Assembly (NCBI RefSeq): GCF_000499205.1
Contig: NZ_AWUK01000001.1
Location: 157,152 to 221,151 of the forward strand
Length of the DNA: 64,000 bases
Direction of reading: 5' to 3'
From: Paenibacillus sp. MAEPY2
Lineage (GTDB): Bacteria > Bacillota > Bacilli > Paenibacillales > Paenibacillaceae
The first letter of the stretch is position 1, and each line of letters begins with the position of its first letter. The position numbers were made by a program, and so were the translations under genes. Shown piece by piece: positions 44,271-53,271 of the stretch. The notes under the pieces are model-generated. The model did not search any database, was not told the origin of the DNA, and saw only the letters and a program-made list of their open reading frames with translations.

Positions 44271-46724
44271 ATGAGAGTATCGACAGATTGGCTGTCTGAT
44301 TATATTGCGCTGGAAGGCGTGGAACCGCAGGAGTTGGCAGAGAAAATCACCCGTGCGGGGATTGAGATTGATGTAGTAGAGAACCGGAACCAGGGCGTGA
44401 ACAAAGTGGTTGTCGGTTACGTGAAGAGCAAGGAGAAGCATCCTGATGCCGACAAGCTGAATGTATGTGTAATTGATGCCGGACAGGAAGAAGATCTGCA
44501 GATCGTATGTGGTGCGAAAAATGTGGATGCGGGTCAAAAGGTAGTCGTTGCCCTGGTTGGAGCGAAGCTCCCTGGTGGACTTGATATCAAAAAAGCCAAG
44601 CTACGCGGTGTTGTATCCCTTGGCATGATCTGCTCTGCGAAAGAATTAGGCATGAACGACAAATTGCTGCCGAAGGACCAACAGGAAGGCATTCTTGTTC
44701 TACCTGCACAAACGGAAATTGGCACACCAATCAGCCAGGTGCTTGGTCTTGATGATCATGTGCTTGAACTGGATCTGACACCGAACCGCTCCGACTGTCT
44801 GAGCATGCTTGGTGCAGCTTATGAAGTGGGTGCCATTCTCGGTCGTGAAGTGAAACTGCCTGATCCGACTCAAAAGTTGGTGGAAATCGGTGATGCGGCT
44901 GCGAACCATATCTCGGTTGAGATTACAGCTGGCGAACAATGCAGTCATTATGCAGCCCGTTATGTAACAGGGATCAAGCTGGGAGCTTCCCCGCAGTGGA
45001 TGCAAAATCGTTTGATGGCTGCTGGCATCCGTCCGATCAATAATATCGTCGACATCACGAACTATGTCATGCTGGAATACGGACAGCCGCTGCATGCTTT
45101 TGATGCAGATAAGTTGGAGAAGGGCCATATTGAAGTGCGAATGGCCAAAGAAGGCGAAACGATCGTGACGCTGGATAGCCAGGAGCGCAAGCTGGAGCCG
45201 CATATGCTGCTCATTACCGATGGCGTGAAACCGGTAGCCATCGCGGGTGTAATGGGTGGCGAGAATTCCGAGGTAACGGAAACCACTGTGAATCTGTTGC
45301 TGGAATCCGCCAAGTTTGATGGCGGAACTGTTCGGAAAACGTCGCGCCAACTGGGGCTGCGTTCCGAAGCAAGCATGCGTTTTGAGAAGGAAGTCGACCC
45401 GGCTGCTGTTATTACAGCATTGGACCGTGCGGCTGAGTTGATCCAGCGTTATGCAGAAGGCGAAGTTCATCAGGGAATTGTGGAAGCAGGAACAGCTGCT
45501 GCGGATAAACGTGTTGTACAGCTGTCGCTGGAGAAACTGAATCGCTATCTGGGAACCGAGTTGTCCCTGCTTGAAGTGAAAACCATTTTCGCTCGTTTGC
45601 ACTTTGCATGTGGTGATGCGCAGCAGGGTCTGCTGGATGTTGAAGTGCCAAGCCGCAGAGGGGATATTACACTTGATGTGGATCTGTTTGAAGAGGTTGC
45701 CCGTCTGTACGGATACGACAATATTCCAACCACATTGATTGAAGGACCAACGACACCGGGTGCTTATACGCGTTCGCAAGCGATGCGCCGTACCATTCGT
45801 GGCCTGTTTGCAGGTAGTGGCTGGCAGGAAATGATCAGCTATTCGTTCGTACACCCGGATAAAGTTTCCTTGTTCCCTGCTCTGACAGAAGGCAGTAAAG
45901 CTGTGAAGCTGGCTATGCCAATGAGTGAGGATCGCAGTGTGCTTCGCAAAAGCATTTTGCCGCAAATGCTGGATGCAGCGGTGTATAACATGAACCGCAA
46001 GCATGATTCACTGGCTGTATTCGAAGTGGGCAGTGTGTTCTTTACTGAAGAAGAGAAGCTGACGAAGCAGCCGCATGAAATTCCGGTCCTGAGCTTGTTG
46101 CTCACAGGAAACCGTGCATCCCAGCAGTGGAATGTAGGAGCAGAGAAAGTGGACTTCTTCGATCTGAAAGGTGCACTTGAGAACCTGTTCGCCTATGTAG
46201 GTCTGGAGCAGCGTATTCGCCTGATGGCAAACAGTCCAGAAGGTTTCCATCCTGGGCGCTCCGCATCGGTATATTTGGAAGCAAAAGATGGTGGAGAAGG
46301 CAAATTGATTGGTGCGATGGGGCAATTGCACCCTGAACTGCAGCAGCAATATGATCTGAACGATGTATACCTTGCTGAGATCGGGCTTGAAGCCATCTAT
46401 GGTGACGCTGATACGGATATCCGTTATCGTGAGCTTCCACGTTTCCCTGCAGTTGAGCGGGATATCGCGGTTGTTGTGAGTAAAGATATCGAAGCTGGGG
46501 ATATGCTGCGTGCGATTCGTGAATCTGCCGGTGAGCTGCTGCAAACCGTACAGGTATTCGACGTGTTCACAGGCAGCAAATTGGGTGAAGACAAGAAGAG
46601 TGTAGCGATGGCTCTCGTTTATCGCAATCGTGAACGCACATTGACAGATGAGGAAATTACCGAGGTTCATGCTCGTGTTGTTGCTCGTCTGGAGGAGCAA
46701 TTTGGAGCCGAATTGCGTAAATAG
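44271..46724 (+). CDS. pheT: Phenylalanyl-tRNA synthetase beta subunit
   Basis: 817 residues with the normal domain order: EMAP-like tRNA-binding domain (about 40-150, KHPDADKLNVCVIDAG), B3/4 editing domain (middle, with TPNRSDCLSMLG before it), B5 domain (about 400-475), core catalytic-like domain, and the C-terminal FDX-ACB anticodon-binding domain (RYRELPRFPAVERDIAVVV). Forms the alpha2-beta2 enzyme with PheS and edits mischarged Tyr-tRNA-Phe. The gene is intact and ends with a terminator. Confidence 0.97.
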   Translation: MRVSTDWLSDYIALEGVEPQELAEKITRAGIEIDVVENRNQGVNKVVVGYVKSKEKHPDADKLNVCVIDAGQEEDLQIVCGAKNVDAGQKVVVALVGAKLPGGLDIKKAKLRGVVSLGMICSAKELGMNDKLLPKDQQEGILVLPAQTEIGTPISQVLGLDDHVLELDLTPNRSDCLSMLGAAYEVGAILGREVKLPDPTQKLVEIGDAAANHISVEITAGEQCSHYAARYVTGIKLGASPQWMQNRLMAAGIRPINNIVDITNYVMLEYGQPLHAFDADKLEKGHIEVRMAKEGETIVTLDSQERKLEPHMLLITDGVKPVAIAGVMGGENSEVTETTVNLLLESAKFDGGTVRKTSRQLGLRSEASMRFEKEVDPAAVITALDRAAELIQRYAEGEVHQGIVEAGTAAADKRVVQLSLEKLNRYLGTELSLLEVKTIFARLHFACGDAQQGLLDVEVPSRRGDITLDVDLFEEVARLYGYDNIPTTLIEGPTTPGAYTRSQAMRRTIRGLFAGSGWQEMISYSFVHPDKVSLFPALTEGSKAVKLAMPMSEDRSVLRKSILPQMLDAAVYNMNRKHDSLAVFEVGSVFFTEEEKLTKQPHEIPVLSLLLTGNRASQQWNVGAEKVDFFDLKGALENLFAYVGLEQRIRLMANSPEGFHPGRSASVYLEAKDGGEGKLIGAMGQLHPELQQQYDLNDVYLAEIGLEAIYGDADTDIRYRELPRFPAVERDIAVVVSKDIEAGDMLRAIRESAGELLQTVQVFDVFTGSKLGEDKKSVAMALVYRNRERTLTDEEITEVHARVVARLEEQFGAELRK

Positions 46725-46768
46725 AACATAAGTCAATTTTTTGAACAAAGATTAGCAGGAATTGCTTG

Positions 46769-46814
46769 AAGTCACATCGAATCCTTAGCATTAGAGGATC
46801 GATGTGACTTTTTT
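46769..46814 (+). terminator. Terminator of pheST
   Basis: AAGTCACATCGAATCCT with AGGATCGATGTGACTT and six T. Confidence 0.9.
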
Positions 46815-46862
46815 GTGATTACAGCTTAGAATCAACATACAGACTTGAAGGAGGGCACAACT

Positions 46863-49583
46863 GTGACTACACCTGATCGTACACGCGTCACCGTAGAGAT
46901 CTACGGGACTTCCTATAAACTGGTTGGCAGCAGTGCCGACTATATGAAACAAGTAGCTAACCTGGTAGATGAGCGTATGAGCGCGATCTCCAAGCAAAAT
47001 TCCCGTCTGGATACTCCGCGTATTGCGGTGCTGGCGGCTGTACATATGGCTGAACAGTCTCTTCAGACTCATGAAATTCGGAATGAACTGAAGATGCTTA
47101 CTGGAGAACGTACAGAACTGAGAAACGAATTGAACCGGTTGAACGCCATACAAAATGAACATCAACAGGAATTGGAACGTCGTGACCAAGCACTCGCTGA
47201 AGCAACGAAGCTTAAAGCTGAGGCGGAACAGACCATAGCGAAGCTCCAGAAGGATCAGCAGGCAGAAATAGCCAAGCTGAATACATTGCTGGAGCAGGAA
47301 CGCACTCAGGCAGCGGGTCGTGAGCAAAAGCTTCAGGCCCAAACTGCTGCGCAGCTGAAAGCGGCGGAAGAAAAGACGCAGGCGCGTCTGAAAGAAGCAG
47401 AAGAAAAAGCAGCAAATCAAATCAAGAATGCACAGACGCAGGCGGCAGCCCAGCTGAAGGAAGCACAGACACGTGCAGCAAATGAGTTGCAGCAAGCCCA
47501 AGCCAAAGCGGCTGCACAATATAAGGAGCTGCAGGATAAGACGGCAGCTCAACTGAAAGAGGCAGAAGCACGGGCTGTGGCAGAACGTCAAAAAATTGAG
47601 GTTCAGGCCGCACAGCAAGTACAAACGGCGAAGGAACAAGCAGAAGCTGCAATTTTGTCTGAATTGGAACAAGCCGAGGCCCAATTGCAAAAAGTTCAGG
47701 AAGAAGCCCAGCTTCAATACCGTGAACTTCAATCCGAGATGGAACAGCGTATACAGCAGGCTGAGCAAGCTGCCGTGAATCAGGCTCAACAGCTGACTGA
47801 AAAGGCAAAAGAAGAACAAGCCGAACTGCAGCAGCAAGCAGAGCAGAAGCGACTGGCTGAGATAGAGCAGCTGAAATCAACGTTCAAGGAGTCATCCGAA
47901 CAGGCGGAACTGGAGTGGATGGAAAAAGAAGCGGCTTATGAGGAGCAGCTTCAACAAATCCATGAGGCAGCCCAGACTCAAGCGAATGAAGCTTTGGTAA
48001 CTGCTGAGGCTTTGCTGCAAGAAGAACGAGGCAAGCTAAAGCAGCAGTTGGAAGAAGAACGTAAACAGGCCAAATTGCGCTTAACAGATGTTGAAGGCCA
48101 ATTAGCCGAGGTGCGTAAGCAGCTCAAGAATGCTCAAGAGGTTGTTGTGGATCAGGAGCAACAGCTCCAACACGAGCGTAATCAAACGGAAACGTTGCGC
48201 AGTGAACAAGCCGTATACCAACAGGAGCAGGATGTTCAGCTTCGTCGAATTACGGAATTGGAGCAGCAGCTGGAACAATTAAAAGCAGATAGTGCTCAGC
48301 TGACTGAACAGCTTCGTAACACAGAAGCTGAGGTAGAGCAGTCCCGGGAAGCGGAGCAGCAGTGGAAACAGCAGTATAATGAGACCGTTGAACGTGAATC
48401 TTCTCTGACAGCACAGCTGCGTAAAGTACAGGAACAGCAAGGCCAGCTTGAACAGGAGATCAAGAAACTCCGTGAAGCTGAAGTGAAGTCCGAGGATGAG
48501 CAGCGCAGGCTGCAAAAAGTGCTTGAGCAGGCTCATGCGGCAGTACGGACATTGCAACATGAACTCGGCACACTGACGCAGAGCGAGCAGTCCTGGAAAG
48601 AGCAGGCTGAACAGCGCCTGATCGAAATCGGTGAACTGGAGACGCAGGTACTCGAAGCTGCGGAACAGAATGAAACGCTGGAGTCTGGTGTACAGTCCCT
48701 TCATGATGAATTATCTGTCGTTAAAGAAGAAGCTCGTCACGCCAGCGAAGAAGCTGAACGTTATATTGCGCAAGCAGGTCGTCTGGAGCAGCAGTATAAA
48801 GAGCTTGATGGTGAATTGAATGAAGCACGTGAAGAACTGAACAAGCTGCAGGATAGTTATAAACAAATCCGCAAGGATTATGGTGATGCACTGCAGCGTG
48901 AAGAGGACTATACTCGCAAGCTGAATGAAATGAGCGAAGAAAAGACAGAAATTGTGCGTGCGCTTGAAGAATCCAGGCAGAATGCCAATCAGCTATCTGC
49001 GCGGATCGATAAGCAAGGCAGCTTGCTGACTCAGACAGAAGAAGAAGCACTTGAGTGGCAGATTAAGCATGAAGAATTGTCTGCCAAACAGGCAGAACTC
49101 TCCTCACGCCTGCAAGAGCTCACTGCTCGGGAAGTTGAGCTGAGCTCCAGGGCAGAACAAGCAGAACAACATGCGGAACAACAAGAGAAGGTTTGGCAAC
49201 GGCGTGCGGATGAATGGGCGGCTCAGGAGCAATCCTGGCAGGAACGATGGGCTGCACTGGAGAATGAAGTGAATCTTTGGCAGAAAGAAAGTGCTGCCAG
49301 TGTGGAGAAGGTAGAAGAGCTGGAGCATGAACGGCAACAGCTTGACAAGCAGCGTGCAGAAGCGATTGAAGAAAAGCAGACGATGGAGAATGAACTGCTG
49401 GAGATCGGTGAGCGGTATGAAGTTGCGGCTAACCAGCTGCGTTTGCTGCAAGTTGAACGTGAGATGGAGCAGGAGAAGGCGGAGCAACTGAATACGGATT
49501 ACCGCCAATTGCGGGATGAATATACGAAATTGCAGACGGAATATAACGAATGGATTGAATTGATTGAGCAGGATCAGACCTAG
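46863..49583 (+). CDS. zapA: ZapA-domain protein fused to a giant coiled coil (906 aa)
   Basis: The N-terminal 90 residues are a ZapA domain: VTVEIYGTSYKLVGSSADYM, then VANLVDERM and RIAVLAAVHMAEQSL. ZapA binds FtsZ and bundles it at the division septum. Ordinary ZapA stops near residue 85-100; here the frame continues with about 810 residues of Glu/Gln/Ala/Lys/Arg-rich helix, with no proline after residue 52 and no cysteine anywhere. Residues 164-240 form seven consecutive 11-residue repeats of the QLKEAEEKAAN kind. GTG at 46863 is seven bases after GGAGGG. The gene follows pheT as zapA does in Bacillus, which supports the identity. If one continuous helix, it would be over 100 nm long. Confidence 0.88.
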   Translation: MTTPDRTRVTVEIYGTSYKLVGSSADYMKQVANLVDERMSAISKQNSRLDTPRIAVLAAVHMAEQSLQTHEIRNELKMLTGERTELRNELNRLNAIQNEHQQELERRDQALAEATKLKAEAEQTIAKLQKDQQAEIAKLNTLLEQERTQAAGREQKLQAQTAAQLKAAEEKTQARLKEAEEKAANQIKNAQTQAAAQLKEAQTRAANELQQAQAKAAAQYKELQDKTAAQLKEAEARAVAERQKIEVQAAQQVQTAKEQAEAAILSELEQAEAQLQKVQEEAQLQYRELQSEMEQRIQQAEQAAVNQAQQLTEKAKEEQAELQQQAEQKRLAEIEQLKSTFKESSEQAELEWMEKEAAYEEQLQQIHEAAQTQANEALVTAEALLQEERGKLKQQLEEERKQAKLRLTDVEGQLAEVRKQLKNAQEVVVDQEQQLQHERNQTETLRSEQAVYQQEQDVQLRRITELEQQLEQLKADSAQLTEQLRNTEAEVEQSREAEQQWKQQYNETVERESSLTAQLRKVQEQQGQLEQEIKKLREAEVKSEDEQRRLQKVLEQAHAAVRTLQHELGTLTQSEQSWKEQAEQRLIEIGELETQVLEAAEQNETLESGVQSLHDELSVVKEEARHASEEAERYIAQAGRLEQQYKELDGELNEAREELNKLQDSYKQIRKDYGDALQREEDYTRKLNEMSEEKTEIVRALEESRQNANQLSARIDKQGSLLTQTEEEALEWQIKHEELSAKQAELSSRLQELTAREVELSSRAEQAEQHAEQQEKVWQRRADEWAAQEQSWQERWAALENEVNLWQKESAASVEKVEELEHERQQLDKQRAEAIEEKQTMENELLEIGERYEVAANQLRLLQVEREMEQEKAEQLNTDYRQLRDEYTKLQTEYNEWIELIEQDQT

Positions 49584-49650
49584 CTGATGATTACGTCATA
49601 ACTGGAATCCTGGACAGCGCACTCTTGTACAATTTGTTATAATGAAGAAA

Positions 49651-49678
49651 GAGCTCCCGTCGCTACGGGGGCTCCTTG
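49651..49678. terminator. Terminator between zapA fusion and CuA lipoprotein
   Basis: GAGCTCCCGT-CGCT-ACGGGGGCTC followed by CTTGT, and by CTTTCTT on the other strand. Short T tracts, so moderate strength; probably serves both convergent genes. Confidence 0.65.
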
Positions 49679-49687
49679 TCTTGAACA

Positions 49688-50071
49688 CTATTCTTCAACA
49701 ATAATTTTGGAGATCATACTGCCGTGACCGCTCCCGCAATAGACAGAACAGGACATTTCAAATTCCCCTGCTTTGTCAGGAGTAATCACTTTGGAACTGT
49801 TCTGGGTGTCCAGCCGAAGGTTCAGCTCGGGCACGAGAACGCCATGGTTACCATTTGTATTTTCATAAACAATCTTAACCGGGACACCTTTTTTTAAGTG
49901 GTATTCAGGTTGGTCAAATTCATAGTTGCTTGCTTTGATTACCAGTTCTTCGCTTGCAGTTACACCCGAATCTGACTCGCTGTTTGATCCTGCGGATTGT
50001 CCAGTTCCACCACATGCAGCAAGAACCAGGATCAGCATACAGGCTGCAAGCCATGCCATGCCTTTTTTCAT
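49688..50071 (-). CDS. CuA-type cupredoxin lipoprotein (cytochrome oxidase subunit II-like)
   Basis: A 127-residue secreted lipoprotein: signal peptide with lipobox LAAC (LILVLAACGGTGQ), a Ser-rich linker and a cupredoxin domain. The C-terminal copper loop CSVYCGSGHGSM fits C-x3-C-x3-H-x2-M, the CuA ligand set of cytochrome c oxidase subunit II, with an upstream histidine in NGNHGVLVPEL. There is no transmembrane hairpin and no oxidase subunit gene nearby, so it is a free-standing CuA-like protein, perhaps an electron carrier or copper chaperone. TAAGGAGG six bases before the ATG at 50071 sets the start. Confidence 0.82.
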   Translation of the reverse strand: MKKGMAWLAACMLILVLAACGGTGQSAGSNSESDSGVTASEELVIKASNYEFDQPEYHLKKGVPVKIVYENTNGNHGVLVPELNLRLDTQNSSKVITPDKAGEFEMSCSVYCGSGHGSMISKIIVEE

Positions 50072-50202
50072 GATGTGCCTCCTTAAAAAGCGTGATATGG
50101 ATAAAATTTGAATGATTGCTCCAGTCATCATACCGCAAATTGACGATGCCTGTACATGCTGCCTATGTCGTTTTTTTGAACATCAGTATGCTTATAACCC
50201 CA

Positions 50203-50244
50203 AAAAAATAAACCTCGTCAGGCGTTTAAGCCATCAGAGGTTTA
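50203..50244 (-). terminator. Terminator of the gene at 50277 (minus strand)
   Basis: On the minus strand, AAACCTC-TGATGGC pairs with GCCTGACGAGGTTT and is followed by ATTTTTTTGGGG. Confidence 0.8.
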
Positions 50245-50276
50245 GGGGAAGCCTATGGAGAGTAGATACGTTGAGC

Positions 50277-50642
50277 CTATGCGTGATCTTTGGATCTTCT
50301 TCCAGCATCAAAAGGGGTGGAAACCGGGATGAACAAATCAATAATCCCGATGACCAATGCAGCCAGAACGGCACCAAGCAGGCTGACATGCACATGATCT
50401 ACGATATATTGACCAATCCAGATCACCAGTGCGCTGACGATGAAGCCGACAATACCGCGGCCAAAGGGATTGACCCTTTTACCGAAGATGCCTTCAACAA
50501 CCCAGCCAAGCAGAGCGATAACCAGAGCTAGCATCAGGGCGCTCCAGAAGCCACCAACGGCGAACCCGGGTACGATCCAGCTGACGACCATCAATACAAT
50601 TGCGGCGATGATAAATCGCACGACATGTCCCAGAAAATTCAT
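50277..50642 (-). CDS. Small membrane protein, phage-holin-4-superfamily (YvlD-like)
   Basis: A 121-residue protein with four hydrophobic helices (MNFLGHVVRFIIAAIVLMVV; WSALMLALVIALLGWVV; IVGFIVSALVIWIG; LLGAVLAALVIGIIDLFI), matching the YvlD/phage holin 4-2 type family. Despite the family name, chromosomal members outside phages are common and no phage genes are near. Function unknown. AAAGGAGG precedes the ATG. It is divergent from mutS2. Confidence 0.78.
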   Translation of the reverse strand: MNFLGHVVRFIIAAIVLMVVSWIVPGFAVGGFWSALMLALVIALLGWVVEGIFGKRVNPFGRGIVGFIVSALVIWIGQYIVDHVHVSLLGAVLAALVIGIIDLFIPVSTPFDAGRRSKDHA

Positions 50643-50770
50643 GGTGTTATACCTCCTTTATTCAGATCATATTGAGAATTGTACATCCAGTTCAATTCGA
50701 GGTTGCACAATCCTGACACCTGTAGTTTGTGGCGCTTTGTCCCAAGTTATGTGTGGAAGGATTCGTTAAA

Positions 50771-50799
50771 TAGCGAAAGAAAGTTTCTTTCGTTATAAT
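50771..50799 (+). promoter_or_regulatory. mutS2 promoter with a perfect palindrome in the spacer
   Basis: TATAAT at 50794-50799, weak -35 TAGCGA at 50771-50776. Between them, CGAAAGAAAGTTTCTTTCG (50774-50792) is a perfect 19-base palindrome with 9-base arms around a central G, a good operator candidate. Confidence 0.5.
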
Positions 50800-50828
50800 A
50801 CAGTTATAGTTTGGAAGGAGTTGTACAC

Positions 50829-53198
50829 TTGGACACGAAAATTTTACACACATTGGAATATCGCAAAATTTTAAATACATTGCAAAGCTTTGCCCAGACT
50901 ACGATGGGAAAAAAGAAAGCGGACCAATTGGAGCCGATCAGTGAACTGGAAGAAGTCAAGAGACTGCTCCAGCAAACGGATGAAGCTTTTAGGTTTGACC
51001 GTCTGAAAGGCTCTCCATCTTTTGGGGGAATTGTGGATATTACCGCATCCATCAAACGTGCCGAAATCGGAGGCACGTTGAACCCGCATGAGCTGCTGGG
51101 AATTTCCAACACCACCTTGGCAGCACGTCGATTGAAACGCCAAATCGCTGCGCTCCACGATGATGAAAAGGTGGAATCGATTTTTTATATCAGTGATCAG
51201 TTATCTGAGCAAAAAGCGCTCGAAGATGCGATTCGTATCTGTATTGACGACAATGCCGAAGTCTCAGATAGTGCGAGTGTTACACTAGCGCAGATTCGGC
51301 GTGAATTGCGCGGAGGTGAATCCCGAATTCGCGAGAAGCTGGATTCCATGATTCGTTCTTCGACGGTATCCAAAATGCTGCAGGACCAGCTGATTACCAT
51401 TCGGGGAGACCGTTTCGTGATTCCCGTGAAATCGGAGTATCGCTCGTACTTTGGCGGGATTGTACATGATCAATCCGGTTCGGGAGCAACGCTGTTTATT
51501 GAACCTGAATCCATCGTTGCGATGAATAACAAATTGCGTGAAACCCGAATCCGGGAAGAGCGCGAAATTGAAGTGATTTTGCAGAAATTGACGGCACTTG
51601 TCAGTGAACAGGCAGAGTGGTTATTATATGATGTTGATCTGCTGGGATCTTTGGATTTTATTTTTGCCAAAGCACGTCTTGCCCGTGAATTAAAGGCCAC
51701 CTTGCCACGCATGAATGATCGCGGATTCATCAAACTCAAGAAGGGGCGGCATCCGCTGATTTCGATTGAAAATGTAGTGCCCACCGATATTGAACTTGGC
51801 AACGATTATACATCCATTATTGTAACGGGTCCTAACACGGGTGGTAAGACGGTAACGCTCAAGACCATTGGATTACTGAGTCTCATGGCGATGTCTGGTT
51901 TGTTCGTTCCGGCCGAAGACGGCAGTCAGCTATGTGTATTTGATGCAATTTACGCGGACATTGGTGACGAACAAAGCATTGAACAGAATCTGAGTACGTT
52001 CTCCAGCCATATGACGAACATCATTCGGATCTTGAAAAACATGACGACCAAAAGCCTGGTGCTGCTCGACGAACTTGGGGCAGGTACTGACCCGGCAGAA
52101 GGGTCTGCGCTGGCAATCTCCATTCTGGAGCATATGCATCAGACCGGATGCCGCATGGTAGCAACAACGCATTACAGTGAGTTGAAAGCTTACGCTTATG
52201 AGCGTAAAGGTGTTATTAATGCCAGCATGGAATTTGATGTCAATACACTGAGTCCAACCTATCGACTACTCGTAGGTGTTCCGGGACGGAGTAACGCGTT
52301 CGCAATTGCGGAGCGACTGGGTCTGCCAGGATACATTCTGGATTACGCCCGTGGCGAAGTGAAAGAGGAAGACCAGCGCGTCGAGCATATGATTGCTTCC
52401 CTGGAAGAGAATCGGCTTACTGCTGAACAAGAACGTGAAAGTGCGGAGCGTCTGCGTCAGGATATGGAGAAATTGCGCAGCCGTCACCAAGCCGAATTGG
52501 AGAAGCTGGAACAGCAGCGTGACCGCCGTATTGAAAAAGCGGAAGAAGATGCCCGCAACATTGTGGACAAAGCCAGAGCGGAAGCAGAGAAGATTATAGC
52601 CGATCTCCGTCAGCTCGCTATGGAAGAAGGCGCATCCGTGAAGGAGCACAAGCTGATTGCTGCCCGCAAACAACTGGATGAAGCAGAACCGGAGAAACGC
52701 AAGAAGACCATTAAGCGTGCTGCAACGGCAACGAAGTCCCGGGCCATCGGCCCAGGCGATGAAGTTCTTGTCTACAGTTTGAATCAAAAAGGTCATGTGG
52801 TGGAGATGTCCGGCAGCAGGGATGCCATGGTTCAATTGGGGATCATGAAAATGAAAGTATCCTTGAATGATCTTGAATTACAGCAGTCTGCACCAGCAGA
52901 TTCCAAACCGAAGCAGAAACCGGTAACGGGTGTGAAACGAACTCGCGATGACAATGTGAAAAGTGAACTGGATTTGCGGGGCACGAATCTGGAAGAGGCC
53001 TTGATGGAGACAGACCGCTTTATCGATGAAGCGTTCCTTGCTAATCTGGGTCAGGTCTATATCATTCATGGTAAAGGAACAGGAATTTTGCGTTCCGGTA
53101 TTCAAGATTACCTGCGTAAGCATAGACATATAAAAAGTTACCGGCTGGGCAATTACGGAGAAGGCGGAAACGGTGTGACCGTCGCAGAATTGGAATAG
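50829..53198 (+). CDS. mutS2: MutS2 (endonuclease/ribosome-splitting ATPase)
   Basis: 789 residues in the MutS2 layout: N-terminal clamp and lever, MutS ATPase core with Walker A VTGPNTGGKTVTLKTIGLL and Walker B SLVLLDELGAGTDPAEG, a long basic coiled coil (about 515-630), a KOW-like segment (GDEVLVYSLNQKGHVV), and a C-terminal Smr domain (ELDLRGTNLEEALME; VYIIHGKGTGILRSG). MutS2 does not do mismatch repair; it rescues collided ribosomes or limits recombination. GGAAGGAG sets a TTG start at 50829 (MDTKILHTLEYRK). In B. subtilis cvpA and polX lie between zapA and mutS2; here they are absent. Confidence 0.94.
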   Translation: MDTKILHTLEYRKILNTLQSFAQTTMGKKKADQLEPISELEEVKRLLQQTDEAFRFDRLKGSPSFGGIVDITASIKRAEIGGTLNPHELLGISNTTLAARRLKRQIAALHDDEKVESIFYISDQLSEQKALEDAIRICIDDNAEVSDSASVTLAQIRRELRGGESRIREKLDSMIRSSTVSKMLQDQLITIRGDRFVIPVKSEYRSYFGGIVHDQSGSGATLFIEPESIVAMNNKLRETRIREEREIEVILQKLTALVSEQAEWLLYDVDLLGSLDFIFAKARLARELKATLPRMNDRGFIKLKKGRHPLISIENVVPTDIELGNDYTSIIVTGPNTGGKTVTLKTIGLLSLMAMSGLFVPAEDGSQLCVFDAIYADIGDEQSIEQNLSTFSSHMTNIIRILKNMTTKSLVLLDELGAGTDPAEGSALAISILEHMHQTGCRMVATTHYSELKAYAYERKGVINASMEFDVNTLSPTYRLLVGVPGRSNAFAIAERLGLPGYILDYARGEVKEEDQRVEHMIASLEENRLTAEQERESAERLRQDMEKLRSRHQAELEKLEQQRDRRIEKAEEDARNIVDKARAEAEKIIADLRQLAMEEGASVKEHKLIAARKQLDEAEPEKRKKTIKRAATATKSRAIGPGDEVLVYSLNQKGHVVEMSGSRDAMVQLGIMKMKVSLNDLELQQSAPADSKPKQKPVTGVKRTRDDNVKSELDLRGTNLEEALMETDRFIDEAFLANLGQVYIIHGKGTGILRSGIQDYLRKHRHIKSYRLGNYGEGGNGVTVAELE

Positions 53199-53271
53199 CC
53201 CGACCAAGAATCAAAGATATTCTGCCGCCTGAGTGTCTTCAGGCAGCAGAATGGGGAAGGGGAAACGATGA

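Noticed and set aside
44700..46004. Long open frame of 434 codons on the minus strand within pheT
   Set aside because: Lies wholly inside intact pheT, has Cys/His/Arg-rich unstructured content, no ribosome binding site and no homology pattern; a shadow of the coding strand's codon bias.
46791..47837. 348-codon Leu/Phe/Cys-rich minus-strand frame opposite the ZapA fusion
   Set aside because: Its low-complexity hydrophobic sequence is simply the complement of Glu/Gln/Lys-rich codons.
50277..50642. Phage holin gene indicating a prophage
   Set aside because: The protein belongs to a widely distributed chromosomal membrane family and no other phage genes are nearby.
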